Positions 11,950-23,430 of a DNA stretch of 64,000 nucleotides are shown one piece after another. Source of the DNA: Myotis daubentonii. Its lineage: Eukaryota > Chordata > Mammalia > Chiroptera > Vespertilionidae. Every line of letters starts with the position of its first letter. Position 1 is the first letter of the stretch. A program made the position numbers and the translations under genes. Under the pieces are notes generated by a model that ran no database searches, had not been told where the DNA came from, and saw nothing but the letters and a program-made list of their open reading frames with translations. The stretch covers positions 56,044,895-56,108,894 of the forward strand of contig NC_081848.1 of assembly GCF_963259705.1 (NCBI RefSeq), written 5' to 3'.

Positions 11950-14570
11950 TCAGTACTTGTCGGGCAGGCCGGGAGGTCTGTAGCGATTGGGGTTTTGGCC
12001 ACTCCGGCCCCATCTATTGGCTTCCTGGTCGGCCAGCGAGTCCGCCAATCCATGGCCGCTGTCTCCATGCTTAAAAAGGTCACCGACTCTTGGATAAGCC
12101 TCTCTGAAATCACTGGAATGGAGGGAAGGTAGGAGGTGAATCAGGGGCTGAGGAGAAACAGCCCCAGCCTCCCCTTTCCAAGGGATTAATGACTCTGGGA
12201 GGAGCCTGGAATGAGGCTAAGCACTGACCCTGCTTGGGCACAGCCCACTCAGCCCTGGGGTGACACCTCCCACTGGGTGAACAGCACTTAGAGTGGAGGG
12301 TGGGAATCAATCTTTGGCCCTAGTTTCTCGTTTTGGGGGACAGGCCCACAAGCCATTCTCTGGCTCTGCTGGCAGCCCAGGCCCTGCGGTGGGCAGGGAT
12401 GGAGAAGGTAGAAGGAAGAACATGAGGAGGAGCCCAGAGTCCCAACAGAGTCCTTCTCTAGGGCTTACAACTCCACTTCCCCAAACTCAGCCAAGCTCTG
12501 CTCACCCATCCAGCATCCCCAGGAGCCAGGTTACCTGATCACTTCAGCAGCCCAGGCACCGCCAGGTCCCCTTTGGGCAGCGTCATAGTTCCCCCGGGCA
12601 TGGAAGTATTTGTCTGAGTTTTTGTAATTGGCTTCTCTCATGTCAGAGTAGGCTCTCCACATGTCTTTGGCTCCTGGAAAGGAAAGGACATGGCATTGAG
12701 ACATCAGGTGAAATATCCGAGATCCGTGACACCCTTTAGAGAAGAATCGAGGGAGAAAATGGACCACTGACTCAGTTTCACCCTGTGGCCTCAGCACCCT
12801 GGGGACCACAGGTTGAGAAGAACATTCTCCAGGCCCAGTTGGCTTCCCCAGGTGACTCTAAGGAGAGACATTTCGGTGAGGGCACAGCTGGGCTGTACCT
12901 GGTGGCCTGATGCCTGTCATGCTGTCTGTGGGCTCCAGCTCACTGAGGCCTCTGGGGCAGATGTTTAAAGGAGACAGGGAGGACACATTACAGAACAGGA
13001 TTTCAATGTCAGCGTTGCTGAAATTTGGGGCCAGAGAATTCTTTGTGTTCAGGGCCTTCCTGAGTGAGGTGGGAGGCTCCCCGCATCCCCACATCTCTGC
13101 CCAGTAGGTGCAGCAGCCTACCCCCATGTGACAACCAGCAGTGTTTCCCACATGGCCACATGTGCCCGGGGCTCCAAGGGGCTCAGGGTAAGAACCTCTG
13201 GTATGTGGAGCGAAGCTACATAGCCTAGTGTTCAGGGGACTCGGTGAGCCTGATGGTGACGTGGAAAGCAGATTGTGAGAAAGGCACAGGCAGACAGCAC
13301 TTCTGCCTGACGCCTAAGAATTGGAGTCTTGCAGACAGAATGCAGGGAATCCTGAAGTGAGTCCCTCTGAGTGTGAGGGGCATACGTGGCATCCTGGAAA
13401 CCGCCCACATAGACTGGACTGAGGCTGTGAGCAGGCAACTGCCAGAGCAGAGGCCTGTATCTCAGCCTTGGCTGCACCTTCTCATCGCCTGGGGAGACTG
13501 TGGGAGGCCGATGCCACATCTCAGGCCCATCACCTCAGACTCTGTGGGGGTGGGTCTCAGGCCTCTGTCGTTTTTAATGTGTCCAGGTGATTCCAGCAGG
13601 TAGCTGGGATTGGTGACCCCTGAGCTTTAGGAAACAGTGCTCAGACACATCTGCCTGGCAAGAGCTGTGGCCTCCTGCACAGCTGGGTTCACACTCTGCC
13701 CTGCCACCTGCTGACTGGCAGATAGTCCCTGGTCCCCTGAGTCAGCTGCTCTCAGCTTCAAAGTAGGGGAAGATGCCTGCCCACCAAGTTATTCTCCACT
13801 TACACTGGTGACCAAGTGTCCCAGGTTGACCAGAACTGTCCCTGTTTGCCTAGAACATTCCCAGTTAGCACCGAAGCATCATGGAAAAAGCCCCAGAGCC
13901 AGGCACACCAGGAGAGTTGGGCGCCCTAAATCGCATGGAAGTGCTGACTTCCTAGAGGGGGCTCTATGGATGTTCCCTTTGATCAGTTAAAAAAAGCTGG
14001 AAAAGGGTAGGAAACAGACTAAAACAGGGACATTGTCATCAACTACTGGAAGCCCCAGCAAGAGCTAAGCTGCAGGTCTCAGTACACTACCCAGTTAGGA
14101 AATGGAAGGGAGGGAGAAAGGAAGCAAGAGAGAGGGAGGGGAGGAGGGGAAGAAAGGATGGGTAGCTTTAATCACATTTTGTGCAGTTTGGTCTGAGGGG
14201 AATAGTGTACCATTTCAAGTCTTAGTCTGTGTATTCTAGTCAAACTTACCTTTCAGCAGATTGTTCTTTCTCTATTAACTGATTGAACTAAGACCTATGG
14301 CTTTTCCATCTGTTCAGTGAAAAGCTCCCAAAACACCTGGCACATTCCACCACATTGGGCAACACAAGCTAACACAGTAGCTCCAACCCTGAAGGGCACT
14401 CAGGGTGCATCCTAGTGATCATGTGTTCTGCACCCCCCCACCCCCCCACCCCCCACCCTCAATCCTCCGGTGACTTTACCGTCATAAGCCTGGCCAAGGA
14501 ATTCAAACCAGCCCTGGCTGCTGACTCCCAGGACCAAGGAGCAGAACACGAGGCCGGTGAAAAGCTTCAT
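11950..14570 (-). CDS. SAA: SAA-B, serum amyloid A acute-phase protein (SAA1/SAA2 type)
   Basis: Complete minus-strand SAA gene in the left palindrome arm. Coding exons: 14570-14480 (91 bp), 12673-12535 (139 bp) and 12112-11950 (163 bp with TGA). All junctions are GT-AG. Non-coding exon 1 ends at 14976 and exon 2 starts at 14574. The protein has 130 residues: an 18-residue signal peptide, then a mature chain of 112 starting [13 protein letters not shown]. The family signature [14 protein letters not shown] is in exon 3, and the C-terminus is RPPGLPDKY. Human SAA1 has 122 residues; the extra eight lie at the start of exon 4, around the GDSGHG stretch, as in several other mammals. SAA is a lipid-binding HDL apolipoprotein secreted mainly by liver under IL-1/IL-6 signalling. 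The NF-kB and C/EBP-like sites upstream fit that. The predicted protein is identical to SAA-C. SAA1 versus SAA2 names cannot be assigned from the sequence. Confidence 0.95.
13505..13615 (+). mobile_element. MER5A-like hAT relic
   Basis: gtgtccaggtgattccagcag and the stretch before it resemble the end of MER5A. Lies in intron 2 of SAA-B; mirror at about 32,395-32,500. Confidence 0.5.
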
Positions 14571-15030
14571 GGTGCTGAAATGAAAGGGGAGGGTCAGGGA
14601 GACACAGGCAGGACTGGCACACCTCCTTTTGGCCTGCATTTTCATTTGTTCTCATGAGACGCTGGCTGCCCATTTAGGAAACATTGCAGTAGGGCCTCAC
14701 TCAGAGCCACAATGCTGAACCCATCAACCATGAACCCAACTCTGTCTAGGAGGTCACCAAGGTGGCACTGAGGGAGCAACGGAGCAGTTAGGACCAAACC
14801 CCCTGAGAAGCCTGTAATGAGACCAGAAACATTACCCTGTGCACTCGGCCGACACAGACCCCATACAGCACAAATGCAGAAGAGAGTAATTATTTAAACT
14901 GAATGTACAGTCTTGCTGGAAAGAGAAAACAGAGTAAGGTTTGTAGAGCAAGGCCTCCTGGGAGTGGTCCCTCACCTGGTCTCTGGTGGAGCCGAGCTGC
15001 TGGTCCCTGCCTGCTGGGGACCGCTGGCTG

Positions 15031-15210
15031 CTATTTATTGATGCTGAGCCCTCCCTGCTGGATCATGTGGGTGGAGAGGGGCAGGAGAGAAGCCAGATTT
15101 GGCACCTGGGGAAAGTCCCTCTGGATCATTTCTCCTAAAAAGGTGCAAAGGACACTTACTGGACAGCAGTGACCAGTCTTCATGCACAGGTCATTTCCCC
15201 GTTGTGCAAC
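15031..15210 (-). promoter_or_regulatory. SAA-B core promoter (TATA, NF-kB, C/EBP-like)
   Basis: Minus strand: AATAAATAG at 15039-15031, consensus NF-kB site GGGACTTTCC at 15119-15110, and a C/EBP-like palindrome gttgtgcaac at 15201-15210. NF-kB plus C/EBP is the known arrangement controlling acute-phase SAA genes under IL-1, TNF and IL-6. Confidence 0.75.
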
Positions 15211-15600
15211 CCTGAAGGAATACAGTAGACTCGCTCTTCCCCGCAGCCACAGGTCAGGGGTGGCTCTTCTTTCATAGTTGAAGGGGTCAAGGCAGGGCCC
15301 CCTGGATGTGGAGAGGAAGGTTGAGGGGCTCCAGGATGGGGCACCCAGGCTGTTGGAAGATGTGCAGTGAGGGGCCGCCTCCTCCCGCCAGGACCTTGCT
15401 TTACTGGTCATTGCCTCAGGATGGTTCCTGCTGGGCCAGTTGGTAGATGTGTCATAAATGAAACCCCTTTGAGTTCATTCTAAAGCTCTTGAGCTTCAAA
15501 ACTGACAGGCTAGCTCTTCAAATCTCCCTGGTGCCCTGGAAGATGCTTCCATCACTCTGACTATATGCTCAGCTCTCAGGTCCAGGGCACAGAAACCCCT

Positions 15601-15660
15601 GCTCAGCTGGTTCAGCCACAAGAAAGAGCTGCTCAGCTGGCTCAGCCACAAGGAAGAGCT
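15601..15660 (+). repeat. Tandem 30-bp duplication upstream of SAA-B
   Basis: gctcagctggttcagccaca.. (15601-15630) is repeated with two changes at 15631-15660. SAA-A and the right arm have a single copy. Confidence 0.85.
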
Positions 15661-16792
15661 GGCTCTTATTATCAGAGCTGACTCCTCATGGGGCAGTGGA
15701 TGGCGGTCCTCTGCTTTTCCTCACCCAATCCTGCAGACCCCTCACAGTGGGAGTGAGATGCTATATGGTAAATTTTCAGCTCGCCTGGGAAGTGCCAGGC
15801 TCCCAGTCAGGGGAAAGGAGGGGAAAGAGGGTGCGTGCTCTTTGTCCCAGTATTACTCTATAGGGGCCCTGTCTGCCCCTGGTCATTATGAGTCTGGAAT
15901 GTCAGCAGGTCAGCACAGCTCCTCAGGGGCTGCTGGAGGAACCAGGGGGTGGAGAGGGGTCAGTGCTGGAGCCCAGCAGGGGTGAGTCCAGGGTAGGAAC
16001 TGAGGCTGGTGAACATGTCAGCGCCTGCTGGTTCCTTCTTCCCCAATCTATCTTCACACCCCAAGGGTCAGGCATTTACAATACCAACAAGACATCTTGC
16101 AAGGGGCAGGGCTAGGGAAGTGGTAAAGGAGACCAAATGGCCTGGAGACAGCCTATGAATGTCTTCATCTGGATAGTGGCGGTATCTGCCCTCGGTCATG
16201 ATGGCCACTCACATGGTCCCCCTCACCGGATACTACATCCCAATACCGTACCAGAGTTGGTCCATGCTAGAACCTGCCCTGCTCACACACTCACGCACAT
16301 TCCAGGCTAGAGAGCTGACTTCCCCAGGAGGCATGAGTTCACAGGACAAAGCTACCATGCATCCAAGTAGCACAGTGGCTCTGAAAGAAAGTCAAGTTAA
16401 AAAATAATACTAAATCCCCCAGAATTAATGGGTTGGAGAGAACAAAGAACATTTATAAAAAATAATAAGTATCATCAAAAGGGGTAAAACAGAATATGAA
16501 GTAGGAACTATCAGTTTTGAAGAAGAATAAAATGAAAATAAAATTATAAAATAATACTTAATAAAACACCTCAATAAAGAAATAAATAACAGATCAATGC
16601 TACTGAATAATAAATTATCTGGCAGGACAGCCCCAGGAACTTTCCCAAGAGGCAACAGAAAGAAATAGAGTTGGAAATTATTCAAAATTTTTCAAAGATG
16701 TAGAAGAGCTGCAGAATTATTAATATTAATCTCCAAGGAGAAAAAAATATAAAGGTAGAAGTAGTAGAGTTCATGACTCAAAAAGAAAAGAA

Positions 16793-18423
16793 CAATATAG
16801 ATCAGTGATGGCGAACCTATGACACGCGAACTCATTTTTTTTGGTTGATTTTTCTTTGTTAAATGGCATTTAAATATATAAAATAAATATCAAAAATAGA
16901 ATTTGTTTTACTATGGTTGCAAATATCAAAAAATTCCTACATGTGACACGGCACCAGAGTTAAGTTAGGGTTTTTCAAAATGCTGACATGCCGAGCTCAA
17001 AAGGTTCGCCATCACTGATATAGATCAATGGAATAGAATAGAGAGCCCAGAAATCGACCCGAACCAATATGCTCAATTAATACTTGACAAAGGAAGCAAG
17101 AACATACAATGGAGTCAAGACAGTCTCTTCTATAAATGGTGTTGGGAAAATTGGACAGATACATGCAAAAAAATGAAACTAGACCACCAACTTATACCAT
17201 ACACAAAAATAAACTCAAAATGGATAAAGGACTTAAATGTAACACGGGAAACCATAAAAATACTAGAGGAATCCAAAGGCAACAAAATCTCAGACATATG
17301 CCAAAGCAATTTCTTCACCAATACAGCTCCTAGGCCATTGCATACTGAAGAAAAAATAAATAAATGGGACTACATCAAAATAAAAAGGTTCTGCACAGCA
17401 AAAGAAACCATCAACAAAACAACAAGAAAACCCACTGCATGGGAGAACATATTTGCCAATGTTATCACCAATAAGGGTTTAATCTCCAACATTTATAGGG
17501 AACTCATACAACTTAACAAAAGGAAGATAAACAATCCAATAAAAAAATGGGCAAAGGACCTAAATAGACACTTTTCAAAAGAGGACATTCAGAAAGCCAA
17601 GACATATGAAAACATGCTCAAAGTCACTAATCATCTGAGAGATGCAAATCAAAACAACAATGAGGTACCATCTCACACCTGTCAGATGGCTATCAGCAAC
17701 AAATCCACAAACAACAAGTGCTGGAGAGGATGTGGAGAAAAAGGAACACTCGTGCACTGCTGGTGAGAATGCAGACTGGTACAGCCACTATGGAAGACAG
17801 TATGGAGTTTCCTCAGAAAGTTAAAAACAGAACTCCCATTTGACCCAGTGATCCCACTTCTAGGAATGTATCCCAAGAAACCAGAAACACCAATCAGAAA
17901 GGATATATGCATCCCTATGTTCATAGCAGCACAATTTATCATAGCTGAGATTTGGAAACAGCCTAAGTGCCCATCAACAGATGAATGGATTAGAAAACTG
18001 TGGTACATCTACACGATGGAATACTATGCTGCTGTAAAAAAGAAGGAACTCTTACCATTTGCAACAACATGGATGGAACTGGAGAGCATTATGCTAAGTG
18101 AAATAAGCCAGTCAATGAAGAAAAATACCACATGATCTCACTCATTTATAGATAATAAAGACCATTATAAACTGATAAACAAAAATAGACACAGAGGCAG
18201 AGCAGCATCGAACAGACTGTCAAACTACAGCAGGAAGGTCGGGGAGGGTTGGAGGGGTAAGAGATCAACTGAAGAACTTGTATGCATGCATATAAACATA
18301 ACCAATGGACACTGGGGGGTAGGGGAGGCCGGGGGAAGGTCAAGGGGGGAAAAAAGGGAGACAAATGTGCTACTCTTTGTAATACTTTAAGCAATAAAAC
18401 AAAAAAAAGCAAGATGAAAAAAG
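16793..18423 (+). mobile_element. 5'-truncated L1 insertion specific to the left arm
   Basis: ORF2 3' end (frames with [37 protein letters not shown] and KCPSTDEWI), then a G-rich 3' UTR and an A-rich tail. It is flanked by a 13-bp target duplication aaaaagaaaagaa at 16780-16792 and 18424-18436. The ORF is broken by frameshifts. The right arm has an uninterrupted site near 29,236. Confidence 0.92.
16803..17017. mobile_element. hAT miniature element nested in the L1
   Basis: 215 bp with terminal inverted repeats cagtgatggcgaacct / aggttcgccatcactg and an 8-bp target duplication atatagat (16795-16802, 17018-17025). The L1 sequence resumes after it (caatggaatagaatagagag). Confidence 0.92.
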
Positions 18424-18869
18424 AAAAAGAAAAGAAAATATATTAATAAATTTGAAACCTAAATAAAGTAAATGTATTTCTGGGAAAATATAAATTCTAA
18501 ATGGGTAAATGAAGAAATAGAAAAATTAAATAGAATAATATTTATAAATAAATTGAAATGATAGAGACTGTCCTTCAAATTCCTCCAAAATGTAGACTCA
18601 GCTTCACAGTTTACTATTAAAACTATTAAGAGTATTCAGTGAGATTTCCATATTCAAGATAATTTTAAAAATCAAGTGTTTCTCTGCAATAATTCTTAAG
18701 TTAAAAAATACAATATATAACAGTACCAAAAACATTAACTATCTAGGAAACAACCTAAAAAATACATAAACTTTACAGAAAAATTTGAAAGTTCACTAAG
18801 GAATAAACAATGGGGATGTATGTGCTGTTCATGGAGAGGATGTTTTACTGTAGTAAAGATTAATTATCT

Positions 18870-19023
18870 GCCCTGGCTGGTGTGTCTCAGTTGTCTGATC
18901 ATCATCCCTTGCAATTAAGGGTCTTGGGTTCGATTCAGGTCAAGGACACATACCTGGGTTGCAGGTTTGATCGCTGGCCTGATGTGTCTACAGTAGTCAA
19001 CCAATCGATGTGTCTTACATCAA

Positions 19024-19064
<41 letters not shown>

Positions 19065-19088
19065 ATCTCTATCTCTCTTTCTCTCTCT
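18870..19088 (+). mobile_element. VES SINE, first part, split by HAL1
   Basis: gccctggctggtgtgtctcag to the CT tract. It continues at 20,987-21,075. The intact mirror copy is 28,505-28,802. Confidence 0.88.
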
Positions 19089-20986
19089 CTTTTTTTTATT
19101 AAATCTTTATTGTTCAGATTATTACATTTGTTCCTCTTTTTTTCCCCCCATAACTCCCCTCCTTCCAGTTCCCACCCCACCCTCCGCCCTCACTCCCCAC
19201 CCACTGTCCTCATTCATAGGTGCACGATTTTTGTCCAGTCTCTTCCCGCATCTCCCACACCCCTTTCCCCCAAGAATAGTCAGTCCATTCCCTTTCTATG
19301 TCCCTGATTCTATTATAATCAACAGTTCATTCTGTTCATCAGATTATTTATTCACTTGATTCTTAGATTTACTTGTTGATAGATATGTATTTGTTGTTCA
19401 TAATTTGTATCTTTAGCTTTTTCTTCTTCTTCCTCTTCTTAAAGGATACCTTTCAGCATTTCATATAATACTGGTTTGGTGGTGATGAACTCCTTTAGCT
19501 TTTTCTTATCTGTGAAGCTCTTTATCTGACCTTCAATTCTGAATGATAGCTTTGCTGGATAAAGTAATCTTGGTTGTAGATTCTTGGCATTCATCACTTT
19601 GAATATTTCTTGCCACTCCCTTCTGGCCTGCAAAGTTTCTGTTGAGAAATCAGCTGACAGTCGTATGGGTATTCCCTTGTAGGTAACTGAGTTTCTTTCT
19701 CTTGCTGCCTTTAAGATTCTCTCTTTGTCTTTTGCTCTTGGCATTTTAATTATGATGTGTCTTGGTGTGGTCCTCTTTGGATTCCTTTAGTTTGGGCTTC
19801 TCTGCGCTTCCTGGACTTGTAAGTCTATATCTTTCACCAGGTAGGGGAAGTTTTCTGTCATTATTTCTTCAAATAGGTTTTCAATATCTTGCTCTCTCTC
19901 ATCTTCTGGCACCCCTATAATTCTGATGTTGGTACGCTTGCAGCTGTCCCAGAGGCTCCTTACACTATCTTCGTATTTTTGGATTCTTTTTTCATTTTGC
20001 TTTTCCAGTTGGGTGTTTTTTGCTTCTTTGCATTTCAAATCTTTGACTTGATTCTTGCGTTCCTCTGGTCTGCTGTTGGAAGTCTGTATAGTATTCTTTA
20101 TTTCAGTCAGTGTATGCTTAATTTCTAGCTGGTTCTTTATCTTACATGGAGGGTCTCATTAGATTTCTTGTAGATCTCATTAAGTTTATCGGCGGCTTCT
20201 AGACAGTTCTTGAGAGACTTTAAAAGTGTGGTTCTGAACTCTATATCTTCCATGGACAATTTTGTCCTGTTTCTTTGTCTCCACATTTTTTATGCTTTCT
20301 TGGTGCACCCCCTAGTGGTCTTTGTGCGCAGTCTTGTTGTAGCTAAGCCTTGATTGATGTCGGCAATACCGGGGGTGATTTGACCTCCGGGCTAACTGGC
20401 TATGAGAGTCCGCTGTGTCTGCAGTGGGAGAGCTTCTGTGCTGGATCTCTAGGGCGGTGCTAATCTAGCGTTTGCCCGAGGCTATCCAGCAAATGGCTCT
20501 GAGCAGGGCTTGGGCGGGGCGGGTCCCTGGGGATCTACAGGGCAGGCGGAGGGAGCAGTTATGGCTGCTCTCAGTCCCGTCCCCAGAGGCTCTGCCTCTC
20601 AGAGTCCCAGCAACCGCTGCAAACCTAGGAGAGAAAGCTGCCCTCGAGTTCCGACCTGCTTCTCCCGTTTGAGTCTGTGTCCCTAGAGACTCGCCCAGAA
20701 CTGGAGCTCCAAGCCTGAGACTCCCTCCGGATTGAAAACAACAACCGCGCCCTCAGCCACCAGCCCGCTCCACGCGCACCTCCACACCTTTGTATTTTCC
20801 GCACTGCGCCTCCTCTGAGTCTCAGTATGCTGTTCTCTTTCCTTCTCGTTGAAGAATTTCCCCTCAGCCAGCTTTCCTGTGGTTCTGGATGATGTCTGTT
20901 CCGTCTTTTAGTTGTATTTTTGAAGTGGTTGTGTGAGTCAGCAGCAGCAAACTCCGGTGTATACCTATGTCGCCATCTTGGTTCTC
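19089..20986 (-). mobile_element. HAL1 (half-L1) retrotransposon, left arm only
   Basis: On the minus strand it starts gagaaccaagatggcgacat (20986), has a GC-rich 5' UTR, an ORF1 remnant in pieces (19787-20038, with NIRIIGVPEDEREQDIENLF; and 19439-19744, with MPRAKDKERILK and REFITT-like FTDKKKLKEF), then a 3' UTR and poly(A). There is no ORF2, the definition of a half-L1. Target duplication tctctctttctctctct at 19072-19088 and 20987-21003. ORF1 is frameshifted. Confidence 0.9.
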
Positions 20987-21075
20987 TCTCTCTTTCTCTC
21001 TCTATTTTACCCTCACTCCCTTCTCCTCTCTCTAAAAGTCCATGGAAAAACATATCCTCGATGAGAATTAACAAC
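20987..21075 (+). mobile_element. VES SINE, second part
   Basis: The remaining 3' end of the VES split by HAL1, ending ctaaaagtccatggaaaaac. Confidence 0.8.
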
Positions 21076-21185
21076 AACAAAAAAGATATTAATTCTCCCC
21101 AAATTAATTTATACATTCAAGCAATGTTAATTAAAAAATTCCCAGTGGAACTTGTAAAGGAATGCAACAAATTCATGCTTTTTTA

Positions 21186-21400
21186 AAAAAAGATATATAT
21201 TTTATGATTTCAGAGAGGAAGGAAGAGGGGGAGAGGGAGAGAAAAATAACAATGGTGAGACAGAATCATTGATCACTGCCCCCAGCTCGCCCCACACTAG
21301 GGTCAAACCTGCAACGCAGGAATATGCCCTGACCAGGAATCAAACTGTGACCTCCTGGTTTATTGGTTGACGCTCAACCACTGAGCGACACCAGCCAGGC
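21186..21400 (-). mobile_element. VES SINE
   Basis: Ends gagcgacaccagccaggc; flanked by caacaaattcat repeats. Mirror at 28,190-28,408. Confidence 0.88.
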
Positions 21401-21714
21401 AACAAATTCATTCTTAGTGGATGAATAAAAGCCATGAATAGTTAATCAATTTAAAAAATAAGAGCAAAGAGGGGCAATGGACTGGACTTTGAGATTCATG
21501 AGCTTGGGTTTGACAATGTCTTTGGGGCAGAGGGTGTCAGGGGGATAGAACTGAGACGTTTGCAGCACCAGTTATGTCTGAAATAGGCAGCAGGAAAGGA
21601 GAGCCACATAGGTCCTCCTTACCCCAGGCCTGAATGAAACAATTTCATATAGAGCAATTGGGGCCCAGGGAGAAGGGTGTACACCCCTCACCCTTTTTTT
21701 GTTGTTGTTGTTAG

Positions 21715-21946
21715 TTCTTCACCCAAGGACATTTTTTCCACTGATTTTTAGAAAGAGAGGAAAAAAGAAAGAGAGAAATGTCAATGTGAGAGAAACACAT
21801 TTATTGATTGGCTTCTGCATGAGCCCCGACCAGAGCCCAGGACTGGGGAGGAGCCTGCAATCAAGGTGCATGCCCTTACCAGAACCAAACCGGGGACCCT
21901 TTGGTCCACAGGCCGACAGTCTCTACTGAGCCAAACCAGGTAGGGA
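21715..21946 (-). mobile_element. VES SINE
   Basis: Begins cacccaaggacattttttcc and ends gagccaaaccaggtaggg. Mirror at 27,670-27,890. Confidence 0.85.
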
Positions 21947-21949
21947 ACA

Positions 21950-23430
21950 AACTATCTTTTCATGTCAGTCATCTCTTGACCTGTTGGCCTCACCATATCT
22001 GAATAATAATAAAACCTATATTTTAAAACAGAAATCTTCTGTTGCAAGTATTTCAAGCAGAAAAGAGAGCCCAAAATGGTGAAAATAGAAAAAAAGAAAA
22101 TAACAACAGGAAACCCATACACATCATTAGTGGAAGGGAAGCAGGTGTAGTCAGCCAGGCAGGGATACTAGCTGAGAGGCAGGATGAGGTGTTGGCCCTG
22201 ATGCACCAAAGAAAGTCAGGGGAAAAAAAGAGTCAGGCTTTGGAGGTTATAAGTCTCATTGGAGATGGGACGGTGTTGGGGCGAAGGTCTGAGGAAACAC
22301 AAAGAATTTCCTTCTCTGATGTTTCTCCACCTGTCCGAGAGGGCCTGCAGGATTAGAGTTGGAAAAGTGGCAGGCCAGGAAGATGAGAAACAGATTTGGG
22401 ACATGCTGTAGCCAGTTAGAGCACAGGAAGCCACAGACTGAATTCTTCCTTGACCCTGAAACCTTCTCTCTGGTCCAAATGCCAGTATTCCACACTTTCC
22501 CAAGTGTGCAGGGCCTGCAGGTAAGCACATCTGTATGCCAAGAAGGGCCGTTATACCAAACAGGGACTCAGGTCATCATTACCCCAGTCTTTATGAGTGG
22601 TACCTGCCCCAGCTTCCCTTCTAAGATCTGGTGGGGTCAGGTCTCCTGGCTGTGAGTTCCCCATCCCTGGGAGTAGATGTGGTGAACTGGGAGCTCTTTA
22701 ATCATGCTGGGGGCTTCAGAGAAGGGAGGGCCCTGATTGTGGGTGGTATGTCTACTCAGGTGGTCTGACCGGAGGGTACAGTTTTGGGATTATGGAAAGA
22801 GAGGTGTGAGTCTCCATTTAAGCAGAGAATCAGTTTTAATTCAAGGAAAATTGGAAGGCAAATCACTTTGACCTGAAAGGACTTTTTGTTTACTGAGCCA
22901 CTATGTTGTAAGCCATGTCTCTCCGAAGGTAAGAGAAACCAGGGAGTTCCAAACAGGACCCAGAAAGCCAAACAAGCACTCCTCATTTTGCTAACTCAGC
23001 AGATTGAGACAGGCTCTCCAGTAAATCTCAAAATTTGACTTTGCTCCATCAGAAGCGGTAAATTCCCCGTGTTAGATGTTCCTGCCAATGGATGTACAGG
23101 AAAAGGAGTCTCGTTTTGGCACAACATTTTATAGTCCTCCTAGGTTGAAAACCTTTTCAATTTTATAAAATTGGAGAACATTCTTAACAGTCTAGATATC
23201 TGAATAGCTTAACTGGTACAGAAGATTTAATGATGATTCATAAGATGTACTTAGGGTTGATGATTTGAAATTTTAATTAAAACTGAAGAGGAATTATTGG
23301 CACTTAAAAAGTATTTTCCTCCCCAAATGAGTTCTTAGTTCTACCAATACTATACAATACCATAAGCGATTTGGGGTTTTGAGTTGTCTATAATTCACTA
23401 CTCCTTTTTGCAAATATTTAAAAAGAAGAC
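21950..23430. other. Inner part of left arm, no recognised gene
   Basis: The open frames here (up to 104 codons) are mirrored at 26,626-27,396 because of the duplication. I recognise no protein family, and the three overlapping frames cannot all be real. The mirror 26,152-27,660 has the same content. Confidence 0.6.

Larger units (their letters stand above)
5475..23430 (+). repeat. Left arm of a large inverted duplication
   Basis: This stretch is the reverse complement of 26,152-43,128. Matching landmarks: 22359-22655 with 26957-27253, 14903-15172 with 30809-31078, 10548-10760 with 35248-35460 and 6400-6630 with 41981-42211. The coordinate sum moves from 49,612 to about 46,010 and then 48,611, exactly as expected from later insertions in one arm or the other. 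By eye identity is in the high 90s per cent (my estimate, not computed). It carries SAA-B. The arm is 17.96 kb, of which about 3.5 kb is later L1 and HAL1 insertion. Confidence 0.95.

Noticed and set aside
17173..17766. 197-codon open frame
   Set aside because: It is the 3' end of L1 ORF2 in a truncated insertion, not a host gene.
18935..19307. Serine/leucine-rich frames in the CT tract
   Set aside because: Translation of a simple repeat in VES and the neighbouring HAL1 tail.
22042..22655. Open frames of 90-104 codons seen in both arms (also 26,957-27,396)
   Set aside because: They are shared only because the arms are duplicated. They overlap on both strands, and no splice pattern or known family is visible.
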